DNA of 22,612 nucleotides from positions 15,004 through 37,615 of the forward strand of contig MFAZ01000014.1 in NCBI GenBank assembly GCA_001776335.1. The letters are read 5' to 3'. Position 1 is the first letter of the stretch, and every line of letters begins with the position of its first letter. Made by a program: the position numbers and the translations under genes. The notes below the pieces were generated by a model. That model was not told where the DNA came from and searched no databases. It saw only the letters and a list, made by a program, of their open reading frames with translations. Origin of the DNA: Candidatus Curtissbacteria bacterium RIFCSPHIGHO2_01_FULL_41_11 (GTDB taxonomy: Bacteria > Patescibacteriota > Microgenomatia > Curtissbacterales > GWA2-41-24). This document shows, piece after piece, positions 1 through 6,196 of this stretch.

Positions 1-1186
1 TTCCGATAATGTACATATGTCGTCTTCTGTCATCATCCGAGATGTAAACTTCTTTTGTTGAACCCCTATATACACTTTTCCCCAAATGAAGCCCCGAGGA
101 AGGAATTTGCGCCGGCGCTGGAGCACGCTTTGCGTAAACCCAAAAAATTCCTGGCGTCTCGACTGTTTTATTGGGCAAATGATAGAGTGTTGCCAGCTCC
201 TCGGAGTTAAGAACGCCCAGTTTGCCCCATAAAGGCTGGTATCTGTAAACAAAATCAATCAAAAACCGCCTCTTCGATCTGATATTTTGACTCGAAAATC
301 CGTTGTATTCGGAATTAAACTGAGCAAATGTTGATTTTATGTTGTCCAAATGCACTTTTGCCTCTGCCTCAGTCTTGGATGAAACTACTATTCTTACCAA
401 AACCTCAAACCCGGGCTTTGAAGTTTTACTTTCGACAGCTTCCATTTTCTTAGGATCCGGAACGCTTTTGCCCTCGCTTTTCATCTCATCTTGCTTTGTT
501 TTAGAAACAAACTTTTTACCTGAAGCTTTCCACTTGCCGCCTGCAGGAATTGCTACTATTTGAATTGCAGCACCTTCCCCTGGCTGCATTTTGGCCAGAG
601 CGGATGTAATCTGCGCGAGCGGATCAGTAGGAAGATCTTTATAAGTTTTAATCGGATAATAGCTGGAGCTTTTGAGCTTTAGTGCAGCAAACGCAAGTTT
701 TCCTTCTTCGGCAAAAATATTATATTCCTCAACCTCATGTACGTCTGCACCCGGATACGCTCCATGAATTTGTTTTTCTACCAGATCTTGCAAGGATTTT
801 GGACAGGAAATATAAAATTTCATTTCCTCCGGAAGAGCAACAATTTCGAAAGAAAAATGATCCTGCGGTTTCAAAAAGGAAAATGTACCTCCCCGATGTA
901 TAGAATAAAGCGAAGCGAACATCTGCTCCGCGGCATCAATCTTGATTTCGTTGTCCCTCGGAACAGCAACCATCAATAACACAAAATCCAAAGATCTTTC
1001 TTCTCTATCCTTATTCTTCATCCACAAAACCCAGATCCAGCCAACAGCAATGGCCAAAACACTTAAAACTAACAGCATCAAAAACAAAAACCCAAGTGAA
1101 GTCAGAAAAAGCTGCAAACCGGAAAGTAGGTCAATCTCGCCTACAGTCCTAACTGTTCCCTGTGCGCTACCGGAATCAACAGGCAT
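1..1186 (-). CDS. HerA/TraD/VirD4-type ATPase, N-terminal part (runs off the left edge)
   Basis: The reading frame is open from ATG at 1186 to the window edge, giving about 394 residues with no stop. A hydrophobic stretch at about residues 19-55 is one long or two short membrane segments. A large soluble region follows, and the visible end reads DDRRRHMYIIG, which in this family comes directly before the Walker A loop (GKTGTGKST). The nucleotide-binding core is therefore just outside the window. I recognise the layout (membrane anchor, about 350-residue domain, then RR-HMYIIGKTG) as the CPR 'type IV secretory conjugative DNA transfer family' ATPase, which resembles VirD4/TraD and HerA. It would sit at the membrane and move DNA or protein. 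GGAGG lies about 11 nt upstream, inside the end of the preceding gene, and only 1 nt separates the genes. The family call rests partly on an expected continuation that I cannot see. Confidence 0.7.
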   Translation of the reverse strand, partial: MPVDSGSAQGTVRTVGEIDLLSGLQLFLTSLGFLFLMLLVLSVLAIAVGWIWVLWMKNKDREERSLDFVLLMVAVPRDNEIKIDAAEQMFASLYSIHRGGTFSFLKPQDHFSFEIVALPEEMKFYISCPKSLQDLVEKQIHGAYPGADVHEVEEYNIFAEEGKLAFAALKLKSSSYYPIKTYKDLPTDPLAQITSALAKMQPGEGAAIQIVAIPAGGKWKASGKKFVSKTKQDEMKSEGKSVPDPKKMEAVESKTSKPGFEVLVRIVVSSKTEAEAKVHLDNIKSTFAQFNSEYNGFSSQNIRSKRRFLIDFVYRYQPLWGKLGVLNSEELATLYHLPNKTVETPGIFWVYAKRAPAPAQIPSSGLHLGKSVYRGSTKEVYISDDDRRRHMYIIG

Positions 1187-1187
1187 T

Positions 1188-1715
1188 TTATTTATTACCT
1201 CCCCTAAAAATAATTTTCATTGTATGTTTATGTGCCAATTTAAAAAGCCTGCCAATCCAAATAGCAAGAGCCGCAATACTTGAAACTCCAACAACAATTT
1301 TCGCACCCGGCGCACCTTCGACCTTACCTTCAATTTTTGTTTCTTGACCCTTTTTATATGTCTCCTCGGAAACAGGCAGGCTCAAGTTAGTACCCTGCCT
1401 GACAACTTTGTCAGCCTCTTCCTCTGGTATCTTTACTCCAGCGTCCTCAACATCGGGAGGAAGTTTCAGCTCTTGCCTTTTAAGATCCGGTAGCTCTTTC
1501 TCGATCTTATCCAGAGCCTCCTTACGCATTACCTCAGAAGTGCTGATTATTTCCGCCATCAATTTGTCTTCTTCTGCCTTTGCAGCTGTAGCATTGATTG
1601 GTTCTTGCTCCTTAGCTTTTGTAGACGCGCTTGGAGGGGGCGTCGGGAAAATCTGCTTATCTTGTTTAGGTTTTATAACTTTTTGAGACTTAGGCTGTAT
1701 GTTCGTATCGGACAT
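1188..1715 (-). CDS. Small tail-anchored membrane protein of the ATPase operon, unknown function
   Basis: I choose the ATG at 1715 (MSDTNIQPKS..., 175 aa). The ATG three codons upstream overlaps a perfect TATAAT at 1723-1728, and the chosen ATG is 7 nt past that hexamer, the leaderless spacing seen at other genes here. The first ~135 residues are charged, Pro/Lys/Glu-rich and probably disordered or helical (for example KEALDKIEKELPDLKRQELK). A single hydrophobic helix follows (VVGVSSIAALAIWIGRLFKL) with a short basic tail. No family is recognised. It is 1 nt from the ATPase start and its last codons carry the ATPase's Shine-Dalgarno, so the two are probably co-translated. A role as membrane partner of the ATPase is inference. 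Confidence 0.75.
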   Translation of the reverse strand: MSDTNIQPKSQKVIKPKQDKQIFPTPPPSASTKAKEQEPINATAAKAEEDKLMAEIISTSEVMRKEALDKIEKELPDLKRQELKLPPDVEDAGVKIPEEEADKVVRQGTNLSLPVSEETYKKGQETKIEGKVEGAPGAKIVVGVSSIAALAIWIGRLFKLAHKHTMKIIFRGGNK

Positions 1716-1722
1716 TGAAGTC

Positions 1723-1728
1723 ATTATA
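1723..1728 (-). promoter_or_regulatory. -10 hexamer TATAAT for the 1188-1715 gene
   Basis: A consensus TATAAT on the minus strand ends 7 nt before the ATG at 1715, so transcription would begin at or next to the start codon. No good -35 is visible: that position falls in the 8-bp tandem repeat at 1735-1764. Confidence 0.55.
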
Positions 1729-1734
1729 TAGGAA

Positions 1735-1764
1735 ATTGTTGTATTGTTGTATTGTTGTATTGTT
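1735..1764. repeat. 8-bp tandem repeat, 3.75 copies
   Basis: Unit ATTGTTGT repeated three times plus ATTGTT. It occupies the -35 region just upstream of the TATAAT at 1723-1728. A change in copy number would alter what faces the -35 position but would not shift a reading frame. Confidence 0.9.
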
Positions 1765-1833
1765 AAAAAAAATTACAAGAAGATCGGGAAGAATCTAAAA
1801 CAATTTAGCAATATAACAATTATTTCTTAACAA

Positions 1834-2532
1834 TTACTTTTTACTCTTTTTTAAAAAAAGGAAATCATAAACTATGCCAAACAAGCTTCCGCCAGATGCC
1901 CCGATGATATATAAAATCAAGTCATCCCACTTATAAATCAAACTTAAAGGTCCAACTACTCGTGCGGGATTCAAAGATCCGCCGGAAATTGAATAAGAAA
2001 ATAATACACTCACCAAAACTGCAAGACCGACAACCAAAGGTCCAAAGCTAATAGGCCCTTTTTTATCAACAATAGTCGCAAAGTAGGCAAAAACTAAAAA
2101 GGCGGTGGCAAGAGCCTCTACCACCACAGCACTTTGAAAAGAAACGCCGGCCCCAATTGAAGGTGCGCCCAGCGAAAAATCAATCGCCCTGCTGCCAAAA
2201 ATATAAAGTAGAGTAACTGCGGCCGCAAAGCTGGCAGCAATTTGAAAAAGTATGTACATAACAGCCTGAAAGGTCTTCATCTTCCCACTAAGCCACAAAG
2301 AAAGAGTTATCGCTGGATTAAGATGAGCACCGGAAATATGAATAGTAGAGTACATGGCAACAGCTACCACCAGCCCGAATGACAAGGCTACGCCAAGGGC
2401 ACCCAACTCTCCCCAAAATTTATTAGCCAGAAGTGTACCGCCTGAAATAACCACAATTACAAAAGTACCGAAAAACTCACAAATATATGCCCGCCAGTCT
2501 ACAAACGGATTTACAAATGATGAAATCTTCAC
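1834..2532 (-). CDS. Aquaporin / MIP-family channel
   Basis: This 232-aa polytopic protein has both MIP signature loops: SGAHLNPAITLSLW (NPA at 72-74) and SGGSLNPARVVGP (NPA at 188-190), with hydrophobic segments in the usual six-helix arrangement. It moves water or small neutral solutes through the cytoplasmic membrane. By alignment to AQP1 and AqpZ, the selectivity filter is Phe52, Val176, Gly185, Arg191. The water-specific His is replaced by Val, so a wider pore that admits other small solutes is plausible (inference). The start is GTG: an in-frame stop lies just upstream, no Shine-Dalgarno is visible, and a TCTAAT hexamer ends 6 nt before it, fitting a leaderless message. The nearest upstream gene is the DUF3105 protein. 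Confidence 0.93.
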   Translation of the reverse strand: MKISSFVNPFVDWRAYICEFFGTFVIVVISGGTLLANKFWGELGALGVALSFGLVVAVAMYSTIHISGAHLNPAITLSLWLSGKMKTFQAVMYILFQIAASFAAAVTLLYIFGSRAIDFSLGAPSIGAGVSFQSAVVVEALATAFLVFAYFATIVDKKGPISFGPLVVGLAVLVSVLFSYSISGGSLNPARVVGPLSLIYKWDDLILYIIGASGGSLFGIVYDFLFLKKSKK

Positions 2533-2538
2533 ACCAAA

Positions 2539-2567
2539 ATTAGAACACTTTTATGAAAGCAGAACAA
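2539..2567 (-). promoter_or_regulatory. Promoter for the aquaporin gene (leaderless type)
   Basis: -35 TTGTTC at 2562-2567, 17-nt spacer, -10 TCTAAT at 2539-2544, then 6 nt to the GTG start. The predicted first transcribed base is the start codon itself. Confidence 0.6.
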
Positions 2568-2582
2568 GTATTAGATTGAAAA

Positions 2583-2627
2583 TTAGTCAGGAGTCTTCTC
2601 TGGTCCGCGATTTCGGTAAGTTTTTTA
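2583..2627 (-). pseudogene. 3'-end remnant of a second DUF3105 gene
   Basis: Read on the minus strand, these bases encode KTYRNRGPEKTPD and then TAA. The intact DUF3105 gene, 61 bp upstream, ends KTYRNRGPEKTPE and TAA. About half of the 14 codons differ, and all the differences are silent except the final Asp/Glu. Silent divergence means both copies evolved as coding sequence before this one was lost. An in-frame TAA directly precedes the remnant and there is no start codon, so it is not expressed as a protein. Confidence 0.8.
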
Positions 2628-2643
2628 GGCTTTGCGCAAAAAC

Positions 2644-3219
2644 TTACTCTGGAGTTTTTTCCGGTCCTCTGTTTCGGTAAGTTTTAATAAAATCCTTGAT
2701 CTTGTCCAAGTCCGGCTCATCCATTTTAAGTAATCTCCCCCAGGCAACCAGTGCAATTTTGCTATCATTGGCTTCTCTCGGTGTTAGAATCACTTTCCAA
2801 TCATCACTACTGGCAATATCCTTCAAGTTATTTTTAACTTCCTCACCTAAATCACTCCTGTAAGCAATCCAAGCGTGTCCATGTTCCAGGTTGTGTATTG
2901 CCTGCTCGTCAGGGATTGCTGAATCATAAATGCCATTTTTGGCAGCACCTGCCCAATGAGGACCGGAAGTTGGTGGATTAGAATTATATCCGGAACCAGC
3001 TGTTCCTTGTGTTATATGATTTCTAGAAACAATGTCATATTCAACAGTACCCGCAACAGGCGAGGAAACAGGCGCAGGCTTGATTGAATCTGATCCTCCC
3101 TGCATCGCTTGCTCCCCCAAAACAGATGGTCTTGAAAAAAACCAGATGCCGACTCCCAAAATGAGAACAGTGGGCACTAAAAACCAAACCAAAAGCGGTA
3201 TTCTTCTAATAAAATCCAT
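2644..3219 (-). CDS. DUF3105 family membrane-anchored protein
   Basis: 191 aa. An N-terminal hydrophobic helix (residues about 7-28, LLVWFLVPTVLILGVGIWFF) acts as signal-anchor, so the rest should lie outside the membrane. After a Pro/Ser-rich linker come the DUF3105 hallmarks YNSNPPTSGPHW and IHNLEHGHAWIAY, with several conserved His that look like metal ligands. The molecular function of DUF3105 is not known to me. It sits downstream of a cupredoxin-like lipoprotein, which suggests a shared extracytoplasmic redox or metal setting (inference). TATAAT at 3230-3235 lies 10 nt before the ATG and no Shine-Dalgarno is visible. The 3' end is duplicated at 2583-2624. Confidence 0.88.
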   Translation of the reverse strand: MDFIRRIPLLVWFLVPTVLILGVGIWFFSRPSVLGEQAMQGGSDSIKPAPVSSPVAGTVEYDIVSRNHITQGTAGSGYNSNPPTSGPHWAGAAKNGIYDSAIPDEQAIHNLEHGHAWIAYRSDLGEEVKNNLKDIASSDDWKVILTPREANDSKIALVAWGRLLKMDEPDLDKIKDFIKTYRNRGPEKTPE

Positions 3220-3229
3220 AATAGCCTAT

Positions 3230-3235
3230 ATTATA
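3230..3235 (-). promoter_or_regulatory. -10 hexamer TATAAT upstream of the DUF3105 gene
   Basis: Consensus TATAAT ending 10 nt before the ATG at 3219. The leader would be 3-4 nt. No convincing -35 was found. Confidence 0.45.
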
Positions 3236-3267
3236 TCAAATAAGGTCATATATATCACCAATGCAAC

Positions 3268-3702
3268 TTAATTAACAGTTACCGAGCCTTTAGCTGATGG
3301 ATTCAGGTGATCATGGAAACCCCACGTGCCCTTTTTTGTAACTGTAACAGTTGCGGAAGCTCCGGGTGCCAAATTCAACACAAACTGACCGTCAGTTAGC
3401 TCCTGATTCGACGTATGGGTTGGATGTGGGTCGCTTGCAATACCGCCATTCTTCTCTGAAGAATTTGTCCATGTAACACTCCCGTCTGAGTTAACATTAG
3501 ATGTCGCAGGGCTAAAACCACTCTCATCCAAAGTAATCGTTACTGCATCACTTACTTGGGAAGTAGATTGCTGTTGTGTCTGATTTTGTGTCGAATCACC
3601 AGTCGCAGTGTTCGAACCGCTCTTATAGAGATTGCAGGCAGAAAGCACAAGCGCTGAAGACATAACAGCACCAGCCATTAATATTTTTCTAATACCAAGC
3701 AT
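3268..3702 (-). CDS. Cupredoxin-fold lipoprotein with altered metal site
   Basis: 144 aa. An N-terminal signal peptide ends in the lipobox LSAC (Cys23), so it is a membrane-anchored lipoprotein. A Ser/Thr/Gln-rich linker (about 26-52) leads to a plastocyanin/azurin-like domain: VTITLDESGFSP, GSVTWTN, and a C-terminal GTWGFHDHLNPSAKGSVTV. In blue-copper proteins the last loop carries Cys, His and Met ligands. Aligned here these are Asp131, Asn134 and Ala137, while His93, His96, His130 and His132 are nearby. Any metal site must therefore differ from type-1 copper. The start is secure because AAGGAGGTGATC lies 2 nt before the ATG. DUF3105 and aquaporin genes follow on the same strand. Confidence 0.85.
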   Translation of the reverse strand: MLGIRKILMAGAVMSSALVLSACNLYKSGSNTATGDSTQNQTQQQSTSQVSDAVTITLDESGFSPATSNVNSDGSVTWTNSSEKNGGIASDPHPTHTSNQELTDGQFVLNLAPGASATVTVTKKGTWGFHDHLNPSAKGSVTVN

Positions 3703-3704
3703 AT

Positions 3705-3716
3705 GATCACCTCCTT
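3705..3716 (-). promoter_or_regulatory. Near-perfect Shine-Dalgarno of the lipoprotein gene
   Basis: AAGGAGGTGATC matches the full anti-Shine-Dalgarno complement and ends 2 nt before the ATG. It is the strongest ribosome-binding site in the window and contrasts with the leaderless genes nearby. Confidence 0.85.
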
Positions 3717-3807
3717 AATCCTTGATTATTGAATATTGTACTTTACCAAAAAAACTGAAGTCGGACAAGCCGCCTATATTCGCTTCGCTCATGTAATCTC
3801 TTCGAAA

Positions 3808-4689
3808 TTAGAACTTTCCATAAGATCCAAAAACGTCAATTTTACCTTCCACCACTGCCATTACAGCGCGAGTAATATCCGGTGTTAATTTGTAATATGC
3901 ACTCTGATCTGGACTCTCACCAAGTTCCTCAATTAACGCATCCCTAAAAGCTTGTCTAATCTCTGTATTTACGTTAATTTTGACGATTCTACCAATTTTA
4001 ATTGCTTCTTGCACCTGATCAGCCGGTATTCCAGATCCTCCATGCATTGAAAGAAAAGTATTCGGTAGTGCTTCTCGAATCAACTTCAAAAGCTCAAAGT
4101 CTAAATCCGGCTGGTTTGGAAAGGTCCCATGGACGTTCCCAAAAACCGCAGCAAAAATATCAACACCGGTCTCATCTACAAATTTTTTTGCCCGAATTGG
4201 ATCTGTAAAGGATTTCTTGATTTCTTCTATGCTAATCTCATCTGTGTGAACCTCACTGGAACCGGGTAATTTATCGATCTCCCCCTCAACCAACAGGTTT
4301 TTCGCATGCGCCGCGACCACTACTTTTTTAGAAAGCTCCACATTTTCCTCGAATGGAAGCCCGGACCCGTCAAAGTGAACATCGTCAAAACTCGCAGACG
4401 TACCCCCACTCATATTAATTGCAGCTAAACAATCTTCAACACTTTTTGCGTGGTCCAAATTGAGAAGAATGGGTATTCCATACTCCCTTTTCGCATTCAA
4501 AACCAAGTCAACAATATTTCCCAGGCCAAAATACCCTACCTCTCCCTGGGAAAACTCCAGCATCACTGGAGAACTTTTTTTCTTTGCAGCCTCGCAAACA
4601 GCCTTGAATATATCAAGGTTGTCAACATTAAATGCTCCAATTGCGAAATTTTCTTTCTCAGCTTTCTCAAACCATTCTCGCGCTGTCAT
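3808..4689 (-). CDS. fba: Class II fructose-bisphosphate aldolase
   Basis: Zinc-dependent aldolase of glycolysis/gluconeogenesis, cleaving fructose-1,6-bisphosphate to DHAP and glyceraldehyde-3-phosphate. Family landmarks, numbered from the start chosen here: LLNLDHAKS (catalytic Asp79, zinc His80), LVEGEID (zinc-site Glu), GNVHGTF (His187), LSMHGGSGI (zinc His216) and KINVNTE in the phosphate-binding region. The 293-aa length is normal. I take the ATG at 4689 (MTAREWFEKAEKENFAIGAFN), which matches the usual family N-terminus. The ATG three codons upstream overlaps the -10 hexamer TACAAT. A class II tagatose-bisphosphate aldolase is possible. The gene appears monocistronic. Confidence 0.92.
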   Translation of the reverse strand: MTAREWFEKAEKENFAIGAFNVDNLDIFKAVCEAAKKKSSPVMLEFSQGEVGYFGLGNIVDLVLNAKREYGIPILLNLDHAKSVEDCLAAINMSGGTSASFDDVHFDGSGLPFEENVELSKKVVVAAHAKNLLVEGEIDKLPGSSEVHTDEISIEEIKKSFTDPIRAKKFVDETGVDIFAAVFGNVHGTFPNQPDLDFELLKLIREALPNTFLSMHGGSGIPADQVQEAIKIGRIVKINVNTEIRQAFRDALIEELGESPDQSAYYKLTPDITRAVMAVVEGKIDVFGSYGKF

Positions 4690-4696
4690 TATTTCC

Positions 4697-4726
4697 ATTG
4701 TATCTAAATTTAAAAAAATATGTCTT
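4697..4726 (-). promoter_or_regulatory. Promoter for fba (leaderless type)
   Basis: -35 AAGACA at 4721-4726, 18-nt spacer, -10 TACAAT at 4697-4702, then 7 nt to the ATG at 4689. The position of the -10 excludes the upstream ATG at 4698 as a start. Confidence 0.6.
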
Positions 4727-4749
4727 ACTTTTTTATTACTCTTTTCCGA

Positions 4750-4777
4750 TTGTTTCTTTAATCTTGGGTATTAGAAT
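4750..4777 (+). promoter_or_regulatory. Plus-strand promoter in the fba/response-regulator gap
   Basis: -35 TTGTTT at 4750-4755, 16-nt spacer, -10 TAGAAT at 4772-4777, then 6 nt to an ATG at 4784. It has the same layout as the minus-strand leaderless promoters and the same -35 hexamer as the response-regulator promoter. It is divergent from fba. Confidence 0.45.
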
Positions 4778-4783
4778 AACAAC

Positions 4784-4876
4784 ATGAAGAGTAAAGGCTC
4801 TCTTGGAATCAAAAGGCTGTTCAGGGAAAGCCTGTTCTTTCAGATATACGAACTAATTAGATCTGATGTGAGGTAA
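4784..4876 (+). CDS. Possible 30-aa leaderless peptide (or start of a small RNA)
   Basis: ATG at 4784 opens a 30-codon frame (MKSKGSLGIKRLFRESLFFQ... ending SDVR, TAA). The peptide is basic with one amphipathic or hydrophobic stretch (RESLFFQIYELI). Support comes only from the promoter-like hexamers with 6 nt between the -10 and the ATG. After the stop the same frame restarts at ATG 4880 for 26 codons (MGIGMARKSNGWLLRISEVL...) to TAA 4958-4960, so this may instead be one decayed gene broken by a nonsense codon. No family is recognised. The transcript could equally be a small RNA. Confidence 0.3.
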   Translation: MKSKGSLGIKRLFRESLFFQIYELIRSDVR

Positions 4877-4881
4877 ATTAT

Positions 4882-4963
4882 GGGTATCGGGATGGCCAGA
4901 AAGTCAAACGGCTGGCTATTGCGAATAAGCGAAGTGCTAAAGGTTCCACGTGCACCTTAACCC
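4882..4963. other. Region with hairpin potential, possibly a structured RNA
   Basis: On the plus strand GCCAG/CTGGC (around GGCCAGAAAG...CGGCTGGC) and AAGGT/ACCTT can pair as two 5-bp hairpins, a GCG...CGC-type pairing may lie between them, and GGGT near 4882 can close with ACCC near 4963. This is a cloverleaf-like outline with short stems. It does not match a tRNA, because there is no TTCGA arm or anticodon arm. It overlaps the response-regulator stop. Evidence is weak. Confidence 0.2.
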
Positions 4964-5622
4964 TTAATCATATATCCGTAACCGCGCACGCTTTGAATCA
5001 ACTTAGCCTTATGTCCATTGTCAATTTTCTTCCTTAAATATCCAATATAAACGTCGACAGCCCTAGTTTCCATGTCTGGAGAATAAAGCCATACCCTATT
5101 TAAAATCATTTCGCGAGTCAGTACCCGTCCCTGATTAAGCATCAAATATTCCAGAAGTTTAAATTCTTTTGGAGTAATATCTATTTTCTTCCCGGCCCTT
5201 TTTACCTCTATAGCTTCAGTATCTATTTCCAAGTCACTAACCACAAGTTTCGAAGAAGTCACGTGCTTAAGTCTTGCCCTAACCCTTACTAAAAGTTCAT
5301 CAGCATTGTAAGGCTTGGTCACATAGTCATCAGCTCCAAGATTGAAACCCTCTACAATATCACTTACCTTTCCTCTGGCAGTGACTATCACAACCGGCAG
5401 TTCCGGATAATTCTTTCTAATTTCCTGAAAAACAGTTTCGCCGGTAATATCCGGAAGACCCAAGTCAAGAATAACCAAATCCGGCTTCACTTTCTCTAAC
5501 ATTTTCAAAGCCTCAGAACCGCTGCCAACAGTTCTTACAGAGTAACCCGCATCGGAAAATAATGCTGACAAAAAATCTCTTTGATTTTCGTTGTCCTCTA
5601 CTATGAATATTGAATCAGTCAC
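4957..5622 (-). CDS. OmpR/PhoB-family response regulator
   Basis: Receiver domain (about 1-115) then winged-helix DNA-binding domain (about 125-221). Numbered from the GTG start: acidic pocket Glu9/Asp10, phosphorylation site Asp53 (DLVILDLGLPD), switch Thr81 (VVIVTARG) and Lys103 (YVTKPY). The C-terminal half has the PhoB/OmpR pattern ITPKEFKLLEYLMLNQGRVLTR, DVYIGYLRKKID and IQSVRGYGYMI. I prefer the GTG at 5622 over the ATG at 5637, because that ATG lies upstream of the -10 TACAAT (5629-5634), while the GTG is 6 nt after it. The protein starts MTDSIFIVEDNE. Its likely partner is the PAS-GAF kinase at 6283-7815, separated from it by two opposite-strand small genes. Confidence 0.93.
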   Translation of the reverse strand: MTDSIFIVEDNENQRDFLSALFSDAGYSVRTVGSGSEALKMLEKVKPDLVILDLGLPDITGETVFQEIRKNYPELPVVIVTARGKVSDIVEGFNLGADDYVTKPYNADELLVRVRARLKHVTSSKLVVSDLEIDTEAIEVKRAGKKIDITPKEFKLLEYLMLNQGRVLTREMILNRVWLYSPDMETRAVDVYIGYLRKKIDNGHKAKLIQSVRGYGYMIKG

Positions 5623-5628
5623 GGCAAG

Positions 5629-5657
5629 ATTGTACATGAGAGGTACAAATCAAACAA
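5629..5657 (-). promoter_or_regulatory. Promoter for the response regulator (leaderless type)
   Basis: -35 TTGTTT at 5652-5657, 17-nt spacer, -10 TACAAT at 5629-5634, then 6 nt to the GTG at 5622. This decides the start codon. Confidence 0.6.
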
Positions 5658-5691
5658 GTACCCTGTTATTACTTATTTCTTTAGGCCCGCA

Positions 5692-5708
5692 GTTCTGCAT
5701 TGCAGAAC
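5692..5708. promoter_or_regulatory. Perfect 8-1-8 palindrome, candidate operator
   Basis: GTTCTGCA T TGCAGAAC is an exact inverted repeat with a one-base centre, 35 bp upstream of the response-regulator -35 and within the gap before the plus-strand ORFs. A dimeric regulator site is the natural reading, with either the PhoB-type regulator or another factor binding. It could also form an RNA hairpin, but no T-run follows on either strand. Confidence 0.5.
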
Positions 5709-5862
5709 AAAAACCGCAAGAAATTTACTTATTACGAATTTCTTACTATTTTCCTGTTCAACTTTTATTTTAAAAATATAGCATGTGCTCATGAATATTT
5801 TAGCTAAAGTTACTTATAACCAAAATCGCGTGCGCTCGATAGATAAAACATAAGGAGTAAAA

Positions 5863-6090
5863 ATGAAAATATTAACATTAAATGACTCAACACAAATATT
5901 AATAGGACCCAGTCCAATAGAAGATCGCCAAATCTTAACGGATCCCTGGCCTAGTCTCAGGGAACACAGGCGTGGAATAACGTTTATCAGAAATCATCCG
6001 TGTGAACTTAGCGATTTCGATAATTCTCTCCATAAGAATGCCGAAAAAATTCAGCCTGTAGAATCCCTGAGAGGGGGTGACAGAAAATAA
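5863..6090 (+). CDS. Small plus-strand protein between kinase and regulator, unknown
   Basis: 75 aa (MKILTLNDSTQILIGPSPIE...). AAGGAG ends 5 nt before the ATG, the best evidence that it is translated. It is soluble and polar, with Asp/Arg/Glu throughout, no membrane segment and a single Cys in NHPCELSDFDN. No family is recognised. It and the next ORF are the only well-supported plus-strand genes in the window, and they lie between a histidine kinase and its likely response regulator. The minus-strand frame over the same DNA has no comparable ribosome site. Confidence 0.6.
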   Translation: MKILTLNDSTQILIGPSPIEDRQILTDPWPSLREHRRGITFIRNHPCELSDFDNSLHKNAEKIQPVESLRGGDRK

Positions 6091-6171
6091 ATGACAGATC
6101 CGATAGGCAACCAAGGTCAACAAGACGAAAACCCATATGGGGACAGTAGTGGGCAGCAAGACACAGAGTAG
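6091..6171 (+). CDS. 26-aa acidic Gln/Asp-rich peptide, coupled to the preceding ORF
   Basis: ATG immediately follows the TAA of the 75-aa ORF. A strong ribosome site (GAGGGGGTGA) lies about 12 nt upstream, inside that ORF. The peptide begins MTDPIGNQGQQDENPYGD and ends GQQDTE, so it is very hydrophilic and acidic and probably unstructured. Adjacency and the ribosome site suggest a two-gene plus-strand unit. It could be a small regulatory peptide or a chance ORF. Confidence 0.4.
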   Translation: MTDPIGNQGQQDENPYGDSSGQQDTE

Positions 6172-6196
6172 TCCATAAGGTAAACAGAAATTATAC

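Noticed and set aside
1735..1764. CRISPR-like array
   Set aside because: Units are 8 bp in direct tandem with no spacers, and no cas genes are present.
4882..4963. tRNA-like cloverleaf
   Set aside because: Stems are short, and no T-arm, anticodon arm or CCA-type end can be identified. Kept only as weak hairpin potential.
5623..5637. ATG at 5637 as start of the response regulator
   Set aside because: It lies upstream of the -10 hexamer TACAAT and has no ribosome site; the GTG at 5622 fits the promoter.
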